From contig CM056383.1 in NCBI GenBank assembly GCA_029718625.1, positions 69,776,919 through 69,840,918 on the forward strand: DNA of 64,000 nt, given 5' to 3'. Source of the stretch: Synaphobranchus kaupii (taxonomy: Eukaryota > Chordata > Actinopteri > Anguilliformes > Synaphobranchidae). The notes beneath the pieces are model-generated. The model did no database searches. It was given only the letters and a program-made list of their open reading frames with translations, and was not told the DNA's origin. The translations under genes were made by a program, and so were the position numbers. This document shows, one piece after another, positions 11,501-21,147 of the stretch (its first letter is position 1; every line of letters starts with the position of its first letter).

Positions 11501-14500
11501 TAATAAGGGATATTGCTCTTAGATCTTATTAATAGTGTGTTAACATGACCCTTCTCCTATGACCATGAGATGACCTTTGACCCTGAGCAGAGATGGACCT
11601 GCGGATTGGCCGGCTGCAGTGGGGAGACAGTGGGGTGTACCACTGCAAGGTGGTCATCTCTGACGACCCTGAGGGAACGAACGAGGCCCAGGTAGAGCTA
11701 CTGGTGTTGGGTAAGTCCACACAGGAAGTGGAGGCCCAGCGTACAGGAAGTGAACATTAACAACACACAACAGCAATGGATGCTGAGCTTTTAGAGTTGT
11801 CTGGCAGAAGTGTGTCCATGCAGTGCTCTTTGCATTGATGCAGAAAGCATATACCCCTGTCCACACTTTCTTAGTATATGACAAGTCATATATTGATATG
11901 AATTCAATATAAAATTCAGTCAAGTGAACAGAACAATTATTAATCTGTATTTGACTTAGTGCGTAATTAGACATTTTGAATAAAAGGCAATGTAATTCTC
12001 TTGTAGTCTCTGATTCTTTTGGATGCTGTGCAGCCACTCTACTAATAACTCCTCCACAGCCTACTCTCAGTAATGTGTTGTGTCCTGTGCTTTTCACAGG
12101 TAAGGTTGGTGCCCTGGATGACCTCCTACCTGGCTTTGATTTGGAGATTATGCCAGGTATGGTCTTGGCCAGTGAGTGTCCTCCTGTAACCAAGGTTACT
12201 GTTTCTCGCTGTACTAGCTGGTCCCATTGCTCCCACCCTCCAATCACATCTCCTCTGATTATGAGGTCACAGTACCCAACATCCAATCATATCTCCTCCT
12301 GCTATGAGGTCACAGTTCCCGATATGGCCGAGTCACTGTGCCTGCTTTACCTTAATTCTGTGCTGTATTTGGTTAACAGGGCATTGCTGTAAAATAACGT
12401 GTGTGCTCAGTCAACCTACCCTGCTTCAGTAAAGGTTAAATTAAATGAAAATCTGATTCAGATTGACCTGTCAGTCAGACATTAGTAATGGAGTCAGTGT
12501 GTTTTGGCAGACAGCACTAACGGAGGGCTGTTCACACTGCTCTCACCTGCAGACTGGGTGTTTGTGGCATTGGTGATCCTGGGCGGTTGCTGCTGCCTCC
12601 TGCTGGTGGGAATTTGCTGGTGCCAGTGCTGCCCCCACTCCTGCTGCTGCTACCTGCCCTGCTGCTGCTGCAGAGAGAGATGCTGCTGCCCTCAACATTG
12701 TGAATACTATACACTATACACACTATACACTATACTATACACTATGAACACTATACACTATACTATACACTATGAACACTATACACTATACTGTACACTA
12801 TGAACACTATACACTATACTATACACTATGAACACTATACACTTTAGTGTACAATATGAACACTATACACTATACTGTACACTATGAACACTATACACTA
12901 TACTGTACACTATAAACACTATATACACTATACTGTACACTATAAACACTATACACTATACTGTACACTATAAACACTGTTTATGCTTTATGAATGCAGC
13001 TATGTGCTGTGCTCTGCAGTGATGTTTTATGAATGCAGCTATGTGCTGTGCTCTGCAGTTATAATGCTTTATGAATGCAGCTATGTGCTGTGCTCTGCAG
13101 TTATAATGCTTTATGAATGCAGCTATGTGCTGTGCTCTGTAGTTATAATGCTTTATGAATGCAGCTATGTGCTGTTCTCTGCTGTTATAATGCTTTATGA
13201 ATGCAGCTATGTGTCCTGCTCTGCAGTGTACGAGGCCGGAAAGGCGGCGAGACCAGAGCCCTTCTTCATTTCTGGGGTCCCCACCATGTTACCCATCATC
13301 CCCCCCTCCCTGATCCAGCCAAAAATGGATAAAAACGTCACAGGAGGTGAGCTGTGCTCTATATCCAGAGAGTGAGTGTTTCAGAATGAGCTCATGTGTA
13401 GTTGTATGATTGAACGCTGACCGGTGTGAGGTGCCCAAAAGTGCACCGTTCGCACCTTTTGTTTAGTCCTGAGAGACTGAATGGTGATGTCACTTTGACA
13501 CCTGTGGCAGTACATCTGATCTCCATGACATTGTCCCGCCTCCACAGCTAGCAGCCTATCAGAGCTGAGCTGCTTCCCTGATAGAGACTCCGACTCTTGT
13601 CAGCTGGTGAATAAGAAAGCAGTCCCTCTTGTCTGTGACCACTCGGGGGCGCTGTCCTCACAGGCCCAGTGCTCTCAGACCCCGCCTCCCCAGGGAAAAC
13701 GAGCAGAAGAGCACATCAGGTACCAGCGTGAGGCTCCTCACAGAGTCGGTACTGTAACATGTGGGTATGCCTGTCTGCCAGTGCTGAATGTGTCTTTGTG
13801 TCTGTACTGAGAGTCTGTGTGTCTGTCAGTGCTGAATGTGTCTGTGTGTCTGTACTGAGAGTCTGTGTGTCTGTCAGGGCCGAATGTGTCTGTGTGTCTG
13901 TACTGAGAGTCTGTGTGTCTGCCAGTGCTGAATGTGTCTTTGTGTCTGTACTGAGAGTCTGTGTGTCTGTCAGTGCTGAATGTGTCTGTGTGTCTGTACT
14001 GAGAGTCTGTGTGTCTGTCAGTGCTGAATGTGTCTTTGTGTCTGTACTGAGAGTCTGTGTGTCTGTCAGTGCTGAATGTGTCTGTGTGTCTGTACTGAGA
14101 GTCTGTGTGTCTGTCAGGGCCAAATATGTCTGTGTGTCTGTACTGAGAGTCTGTGTGTCTGTCAGGGCCGAATGTGTCTGTGTGTCTGTACTGAGAGTCT
14201 GTGTGTCTGTCAGGGCTGAATGTGTCTGTGTGTCTGTACTGAGAGTCTGTGTGTCTGTCAGTGCCAGATTTGTCTGTATTGAAAGACTATGTTTGTTTGT
14301 GTCAGTGTTGAATGTGTCTATTGAGTGGCGGTGCCTGTGTCTGTTAGTGTTGAACATGTGAGCATGCGTGTGTCTGTTAGTGTTGAACATGTGATCATGC
14401 ATGTGACAGTCAGTGTTGAACATGTGATCATGCGTGTGACAGTCAGTGTTGAACATGTGATCATGCATGTGTCTGTTAGTGTTGAACATGTGATCATGCG

Positions 14501-17500
14501 TGTGACAATCAGTGTTGAACATGTGATCATGCGTGTGACAGTCAGTGTTGAACATGTGATCATGCTTGTGACAGTCAGTGTTGAACATGTGATCATGCGT
14601 GTGTCTGTTAGTGTTGAACATGTGATCATGTGTGTGACAGTCAGTGTTGAACATGTGATCATGCTTGTGACAGTCAGTGTTGAACATGTGATCATGCGTG
14701 TGTCTGTTAGTGTTGAACGTGATCATGCGTGTGTCTGTTAGTGTTGAACATGTGATCATGCATGTGAGTCAGTGTTCAACATGTGGACGTGCACGTGTCT
14801 GTTAAATAGTGTTGAATATCTCTGTGCTCAGGTGTGTGGTCATTGTGTTGAATATCTCTGTGCTCAGGTGTGTGGTCATAGTGTTGAATATCTCTGTGCT
14901 CAGGTGTGTGGTCATAGTGTTGAATATCTCTGTGCTCAGGTGTGTGGTCATTGTGTTGAATATCTCTGTGCTCAGGTGTGTGGTCATAGTGTTGAATATC
15001 TCTGTGCTCAGGTGTGTGGTCATAGTGTTGAATATCTCTGTGCTCAGGTGTGTGGTCATTGTGTTGAATATCTCTGTGCTCAGGTGTGTGGTCATAGTGT
15101 TGAATATCTCTGTGCTCAGGTGTGTGGTCATAGTGTTGAATATCTCTGTGCTCAGGTGTGTGGTCATAGTGTTGAATATCTCTGTGCTCAGGTGTGTGGT
15201 CATAGTGTTGAATATCTCTGTGCTCAGGTGTGTGGTCATAGTGTTGAATATCTCTGTGCTCAGGTGTGTGGTCATAGTGTTGAATATCTCTGTGCTCAGG
15301 TGTGTGGTCATAGTGTTGAATATCTCTGTGCTCAGGTGTGTGGTCATAGTGTTGAATATCTCTGTGCTCAGGTGTGTGGTCATAGTGTTGAATATCTCTG
15401 TGCTCAGGTGTGTGGTCATAGTGTTGAATATCTCTGTGCTCAGGTGTGTGGTCATAGTGTTGAATATCTCTGTGCTCAGGTGTGTGGTCATAGTGTTGAA
15501 TATCTCTGTGCTCAGGTGTGTGGTCATTGTGTTGAATATCTCTGTGCTCAGGTGTGTGGTCATAGTGTTGAATATCTCTGTGCTCAGGTGTGTGGTCATA
15601 GTGTTGAATATCTCTGTGCTCAGGTGTGTGGTCATAGTGTTGAATATCTCTGTGCTCAGGTGTGTGGTCATAGTGTTGAATATCTCTGTGCTCAGGTGTG
15701 TGGTCATAGTGTTGAATATCTCTGTGCTCAGGTGTGTGGTCATAGTGTTGAATATCTCTGTGCTCAGGTGTGTGGTCATTGTGTTGAATATCTCTGTGCT
15801 CAGGTGTGTGGTCATAGTGTTGAATATCTCTGTGCTCAGGTGTGTGGTCATAGTGTTGAATATCTCTGTGCTCAGGTGTGTGGTCATTGTGTTGAATATC
15901 TCTGTGCTCAGGTGTGTGGTCATAGTGTTGAATATCTCTGTGCTCAGGTGTGTGGTCATAGTGTTGAATATCTCTGTGCTCAGGTGTGTGGTCATTGTGT
16001 TGAATATCTCTGTGCTCAGGTGTGTGGTCATAGTGTTGAATATCTCTGTGCTCAGGTGTGTGGTCATAGTGTTGAATATCTCTGTGCTCAGGTGTGTGGT
16101 CATAGTGTTGAATATCTCTGTGCTCAGGTGTGTGGTCATTGTGTTGAATATCTCTGTGCTCAGGTGTGTGGTCATTGTGTTGAATATCTCTGTGCTCAGG
16201 TGTGTGGTCATAGTGTTGAATATCTCTGTGCTCAGGTGTGTGGTCATAGTGTTGAATATCTCTGTGCTCAGGTGTGTGGTCATTGTGTTGAATATCTCTG
16301 TGCTCAGGTGTGTGGTCATAGTGTTGAATATCTCTGTGCTCAGGTGTGTGGTCATTGTGTTGAATATCTCTGTGCTCAGGTGTGTGGTCATAGTGTTGAA
16401 TATCTCTGTGCTCAGGTGTGTGGTCATAGTGTTGAATATCTCTGTGCTCAGGTGTGACAGCAGGTGGAATCCACGCTCAGAGCACCTGCACAGGAAGGCG
16501 TTCCGCGGGAGTGGGCGGGGCGAGGGGCGGGGCTTGCGGGCAGGCTCTCTGGATGAGCTGGAAGAGTTTGCCCTGTCGTACAGCCAGTACGGGAGGCGTA
16601 GCTCTCCTCGGGAGCAGGGGCAGGAGAGCGCCCCACATTCGCCCCAAAAGAGACATGGCTGCGCTGCCCCCCAGGGGCGAGAGGGGCGGGGCCAGGGCGA
16701 CGGCCGAGGAGAGGGGGACACGCCCTCTAAGACCAGCTCTGGGAAGAGCAGTGACTGCTACCTCAGTATATCGCCTAGCAACCAGCCCAAACAGGGGATC
16801 GCCGTGCTCCCCTATTGTGAGACGGAGCGATACGAGATTACACGCCCTCCCCGGGACCCCACACACACCCCGGCGGGGCGCAGAGAGGAACCCCGCAACC
16901 ACCGAAAAACTGTGAGTCACATGTCACCGTTACCTATGTCAGAGTTGGCCAGGTTATTTGTCTAAGTGACTTAGTTAGTAACAGGTAAGTCATCCAGGTA
17001 AGTCATCCCATATGCAAAAGGTCTGTAAAATCATGTATGATCATACTTGCAAAGTTTTGTAAAAATCACATATGTTGATTAGTATTATATTATATATTTC
17101 TATACAATTTTTTTTTTCATGTATGTTAGGGAACTATTTAATTTTAGTCTGAAATTCTAGTCTCTATGCTAGTTATCTACCACATATTTATTTGATATGT
17201 TTTGTATGGCATGGCATATGTGATTTTTATAGGATTTCTACAGACCTTTTGCATATGGGATCTGTGTGACTGGTTTGTTACCTGTGTGAGTTACCTGTAG
17301 GTGAAGTAGCCATAGGACAGTAGGGGGCAGAGTGGTCGCAGTATTATGTGCAATAGTTACCTGAAGGTTAGGCCAGTGCGTGGTACCTGTCTCAGCTTAG
17401 TGACCTCACAATCGGATCTGAATATTAGCACACGAGGCAGAATCACAATGTTGCCGTGGAGCTGCTGACTAACATGGGGCTCTCTGTGTATTTTTACAGA

Positions 17501-17535
17501 ACCCTTTTCTGAAAAGAGACTCGCTCGTCGTGTGA
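8503..17535 (+). CDS. ildr2: Immunoglobulin-like domain-containing receptor 2 (angulin family)
   Basis: Nine coding exons: 8503-8536, 10924-11256, 11591-11710, 12100-12156, 12553-12699, 13227-13346, 13548-13719, 16461-16911 and 17500-17535. They total 1470 bp (489 residues) in one continuous frame. Exon 1 starts ATG-ATG and encodes a signal peptide ('[11 protein letters not shown]'). Exons 2-3 form one V-type Ig domain with cysteines in 'VVLQCRYS' and 'GDSGVYHC' and the family motif '[10 protein letters not shown]'. Exon 4 is the stalk '[14 protein letters not shown]'. Exon 5 is the membrane helix and an extreme cysteine cluster ('[17 protein letters not shown]'), probably palmitoylated. Exons 6-8 form the cytoplasmic tail with 'LYEAGKAA', 'SSLSELS' and '[13 protein letters not shown]'. 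The last exon gives the C-terminus '[11 protein letters not shown]', close to human ILDR2. LSR/ILDR proteins recruit tricellulin at three-cell junctions. The tail is shorter than in human. LSR or ILDR1 are less likely, given the adjacent GPA33. Confidence 0.93.
8786..8988. mobile_element. hAT-like MITE with perfect 8-bp target duplication
   Basis: A 203-bp palindromic element begins 'CAGGGGTGTCAAGATCC' and ends 'GTTTGACACCCCTG'. It is flanked by 'CTCTAGAC' at 8778-8785 and 8989-8996, which matches the hAT target preference (central TCTAGA). It lies in ILDR2 intron 1 and has no coding capacity. Confidence 0.85.
9045..9725. repeat. Minisatellite, 46/49-bp unit, ILDR2 intron 1
   Basis: About 14 head-to-tail copies of a unit containing 'GTGAGTCCAGTGTGTGTGCT' and 'AGTACTTACTGTGTTGCATT'. 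Units come in a 49-bp form (AAAAAGTAT) and a 46-bp form (AAGTAT), mixed along the array. Confidence 0.95.
9985..10055. repeat. CT-rich microsatellite
   Basis: A run of CTCTCT then CTCCCT hexamers in ILDR2 intron 1. It is followed by AT-rich sequence ('ATGCTTTATTGGTATGAC') that resembles tails seen in dispersed fish repeats. Confidence 0.9.
10502..10694. mobile_element. hAT-like MITE with perfect 8-bp target duplication
   Basis: A 193-bp element with inverted ends 'CAGTGGTCTCCAACCCTG' and 'CAGGGTTGGAGACCACTG', flanked by 'GCTTAGAC' at 10494-10501 and 10695-10702. This is the best preserved of three related copies in the window. It sits 230 bp upstream of ILDR2 exon 2. Confidence 0.88.
12700..12980. 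repeat. Tandem repeat starting at the ILDR2 exon 5 donor
   Basis: Irregular copies of 'ACACTATACTGTACACTATG' and 'AACACTATACACTATACT' begin within about 10 bp of the exon 5 donor (exon end 12699). They run into the next array, so ILDR2 intron 5 has almost no non-repeat sequence. Confidence 0.9.
12981..13226 (+). repeat. 42-bp minisatellite that contains the ILDR2 exon 6 splice acceptor
   Basis: Six copies of a unit reading 'TTTATGAATGCAGCTATGTG' then 'CTGTGCTCTGCAGTTATAA'. The last copy ends in the acceptor used for exon 6 (CTCTGCAG, exon starting at 13227). Upstream copies keep CTCTGCAG three times and carry CTCTGTAG and CTCTGCTG once each, so decoy acceptors precede the real one. Confidence 0.93.
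13790..14290. repeat. 48-bp minisatellite, ILDR2 intron 7 (first of three arrays)
   Basis: About ten copies of a 48-bp unit with 'CTGTCAGTGCTGAATGTGTC' and 'TCTGTACTGAGAG'. It begins about 70 bp after the exon 7 donor (exon end 13719). The period is divisible by three, so long frames stay open on both strands. Confidence 0.95.
14339..14790. repeat. 33-bp minisatellite, ILDR2 intron 7 (second array)
   Basis: About 13 copies of a 33-bp unit with 'AGTGTTGAACATGTGATCAT', alternating between GTGACAGTC and GTGTCTGTT variants. It follows the 48-bp array directly and shares its AGTG(C/T)TGAA core. Confidence 0.95.
14809..16456. repeat. 36-bp minisatellite ending at the ILDR2 exon 8 acceptor
   Basis: About 46 nearly identical copies of a 36-bp unit ('AGTGTTGAATATCTCTGTGC' then 'TCAGGTGTGTGGTCAT'). 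The only common variant is ATAGTG versus ATTGTG. The array runs to within 4 bp of the exon 8 acceptor (exon from 16461). Each unit contains TCTCTGTGCTCAG followed by GTGTGT, which resembles an acceptor and a donor. Confidence 0.97.
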
Positions 17536-20097
17536 ACTCCCTGCAAGAGAAGGACGCTCTCATTGGTGCAATGGAGGTGAATTGGCATCACGCGACGGTC
17601 TGCTAACACACATACATGTATGTATGCGTCTCATGGAGCTTGTGACGGTTTGCTAACACACATATGTACGTGTGTCATGTGTACGGAGCTCGTGTCTCTG
17701 CTGGCCTTACTGGCAGAGGGAGAGCGATGTCATTCTAAAGTCATTCAGTGATGTCATTCTAATGTTGGGGTACCTTTATGACTCTCAGTCTCTCTGCCTG
17801 GCTCTGATACAGTGCCCATTTTGTGCCCTGCTCTATCTGTGCTTGTGTCGTACACAAAAGAGGGGTCAGTTCGGGCCTCTTACGCTGTCCAAGACCACTG
17901 CAAACGCTGACGTATCTCTCTCTGATCTGTCGCAGTCTGTCAGAGCGATTCAGAAGCCAAAAGGGTTGCCGGAGGTCTGTGTGTATCAATTAGGCCATTC
18001 AAATGATTCAGTGTTGTTCACCATTGCCTCTATCAGAACTGAAGTGTTTTGAAAATAGTCCGATATAGCATACTACTGTACGCAATCCATTTGAGCTGTG
18101 TTTGTCATATTTAAAATATTTGGAAAAAAATGCTAAAAAAATATATATATAATTACAACAGTGGCATTCATGACCATTTGTGTCCTTATCAAATGTGTTA
18201 GTGAGAAGTTTAGCTTTAGGAATATAGGCTATATATCCTATAGGAAATTTACCCTGAATTACAGGACATTTTTCAGGTCTGTTACAAGCAATAGGGATGG
18301 CTCTACGGCAAATGTATCTTTATAGATCAATATCTATTTTTAAATGTGTGTATTTTGAGACTCGTATGTATAATCCGTAATTTAACATGAGTGGCGTGCT
18401 GTTTTATTAGCTTAGCTCTTGAATGATGTTTCCAGGGAGAGGAGTTGGTAACCCAGAAGCTGTGGTTTTAAACTTTATTATTATTAAATTCTTAATTTAT
18501 TATTATTACTATTTATTATTATTATTATTATTAGAAGTTACCAAAAGTAAAGGGAAGCATGGAAAAGTGTTGCAGTTTATGCAAAATGTGTTGTCTGGTT
18601 TGTCTCTGATGATGTATATGTATCTACTGCTAAGGACCTGTCTGTCTGTCTGTCCATTGGTAGCAGAGTGGTTTACTCTAATGATTTATATTCAGAGAAT
18701 TTGAGGCGGATCTGCACTGGAGATATACTGTATACTTTATATTTGATTAAAATTCCTACTTCAACGTGCAGATGTTCGGACTGTCTGATTTATGGCCTGC
18801 GGCTCCGGTACGAAAGTCGTATCTTACAGTCTGTGACCGCTGTTATCTGAATGTGAATATCTGCCGTGTTTAAATAATTATGAGTGCGCCCTGTGTCGTA
18901 CAAACCTGTTTGCTTCTATTTGCTCTCTTGTCACTCAGAATACACTATACACACACACATACACACTCACACATTCTACACACAGGCATTTTAGGAGTAG
19001 GACTGTTCATAAGTTAAGAGTAGAGTAGTCTGGGGGCAATTGTAACAGAGGTCAACTACTGAAGGCACCAGGATCTTAGTTATGACTCTAATACCCTCGG
19101 CTGGGGACCTTGGTCTTTTGCTCAGTAGGGTAATGGTATATCTCTCGTGTGTGTTACAGGCAGTGAGGACCTTGGTCTTTTGCTCAGTAGGGTAATGGTA
19201 TATCTCTCGTGTGTGTTGCAGGCAGTGAGGACCTTGGATGCTAACCTGCAGTAGCATCATGCTAACGCTCGGACACCCTGCTCACATTTTCAATCCGTGA
19301 CCAATTTGTTGTACTTAGTCCATGGTTCTGTGTGAGATTTGTGATTTATTTATGGGTTTTTTTTTGTTGATACTTTATGGTCCGGGTTGGTAAATGTTTG
19401 GTTAGTTGTTTTGTATTGTAGATTTGTTAGTTGGTTAATAAGGTTCTTTGTAGTAGATTTGTGGCAAGTTTATGGTTCGTGTGGCAGATTTGATGTAGTC
19501 AGTTTACGGCTCTCAGTAGATTTGTGACGAGTTTATGGTTCTTGTGGCAGATTTGCTGTGGTTAGATCAAGGTTCTGGGTGCTATCACTGGAACAGTGTT
19601 TCTGAGTACGACCATGAGCACAATGTCTATTGTGATCACACAGAGAGCCTTTCTCCCAACAACACCATCAGTCACACACACACACACACATGCATTCACA
19701 CTGTTATGATGTCATTATTACCACAACTCCACAGGCAGTAGATATAAAGGACCTAGGGCATGCAGTGCATGTTGGGAGTTGATTCCCCTCTGCCACGGAG
19801 AAGCGGTAAGAGGCGAAACGCTAAGCTGGCGTGAGGCACCGATCGAGATTTCATTCACACTTTACCTCACAAACACTTACTGTACGTGCAACACTTGCGT
19901 TATATATACAGCATATAACTGCCCGCGCTCTGATTATGGCCCCTTGCTTCAATTCGTAGGTGCAGCCTTCCACCGTTCTGTTCTGGCTTTTAAATTTCCT
20001 TCAGGGAATTGCACAAAACCCACCTCAACATTTAGAGTTCCTTTAGATTCACACAAAACGGTACACAGTGGAAGGAAGAGTTGGTGTTTTATCCCAG
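17536..20097. other. Convergent intergenic region, ILDR2 and hikeshi 3' flanks
   Basis: Holds the 3' UTRs of two convergent genes. A 74-bp direct duplication around 'CTTGGTCTTTTGCTCAGTAG' lies at about 19106-19240. An ATT microsatellite lies at about 18475-18530, and diverged repeats with 'GATTTGTGGCAAGTTTATGG' at about 19430-19560. I see no further exon or RNA gene. Confidence 0.5.
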
Positions 20098-20103
20098 TTT
20101 ATT
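20098..20103 (-). promoter_or_regulatory. Possible hikeshi polyadenylation signal
   Basis: AATAAA on the minus strand, about 165 bp downstream of the hikeshi stop codon. No transcript evidence is available. Confidence 0.4.
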
Positions 20104-20266
20104 TGAGCTGCATGCCTTGGCCATTTATGTATGAATATGTTTGTGGTGCAGAGGGTAGAGCACTGGGCTCCCCTGGCTGCTCAAAAGGCCCCCGGGCTCC
20201 ACAGCAGGTGCCCTGTATGGCTGAAGGAGGCTGTATACTTCAATCGTGCGCTTTAAGGTGGCAGGT

Positions 20267-21116
20267 TCACGTCTTCCAGAAGCTGGGGTTCTGTGCCATC
20301 CTCCTCTGGAAATTCTCATACCTGCAGGAGAGGGGGGAGGGGCATATGAATTCATTTATGAACCTGATGTAAGAAATGATTTGATATATGAGATATGGAG
20401 TGTAAATATGATATGGGAGGTTGATGTTCACCATCGGAGGATGGAGCTGGCTGGGATAAAGGTCTCTGAGGGGTTGGGGTTCATCTGAGCCTGTGTCACG
20501 GCGTAGGACGAGGAGAAATTATACAAGCTCTCCACCATCTTCTGAGTGAACTGCAGAGCACAGGCAGCTTTATTAATATGCTTCAGAATTATTTCATTCC
20601 ACTACATTCACGCTCCCCACCAACACCTGCCTAACAACAAAACCAACCAATCACCATCAATTCACACTGCCTAACAACAAAACCAACCAATCACCATCAA
20701 TTCACACTGCCTAATAACAAAACCAACCAATCACCATCAACTCACACTGCCTAACAACAAAACCAACAAATCACCATCAATTCACACTGCCTAACAACAA
20801 AACCAACCAATCACCATCAACTCACACTGCCTAACAACAAAACCAACCAATCACCATCAACTCACACTGATCACCCACCAATCACCATCAATTCACACTG
20901 CCTAACAACAAAACCAACCAATCACCATCAACTCACACTGATCACCCACCAATCACCACCAACTCACACTCATCACCCACCAATCATCACTCACCTCACA
21001 CTAACAAACAACAGTAAACATTAACTTTGCACTTTACCAAAGGTTTCATCACTGTTAACAGTTATTATTTATTTCCATTATTTTAAAAACATTAATTTTA
21101 AATGGGCAGGTGATGC

Positions 21117-21147
<31 letters not shown>

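Noticed and set aside
12504..12552. Alternative upstream start of ILDR2 exon 5 at a first acceptor (about 12511)
   Set aside because: The phase also works, but the later acceptor (exon from 12553) reproduces the human junction 'IMP-(E/D)WVFV' without an insertion. The upstream site might be used as a minor form.
13716..14759. 347-codon minus frame rich in His/Thr/Asp ('HDHMFNTD' repeats)
   Set aside because: Translation of the 33- and 48-bp arrays in ILDR2 intron 7.
14339..16456. Resemblance to a CRISPR array (regular 33-36 bp repeats)
   Set aside because: There are no unique spacers, the units are contiguous, and the context is a spliced vertebrate gene.
14772..16965. Open frames of 561, 639 and 718 codons on both strands over the 36-bp array
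   Set aside because: They are a by-product of a 36-bp period without stops. The real coding part at the right end is ILDR2 exon 8 (16461-16911).
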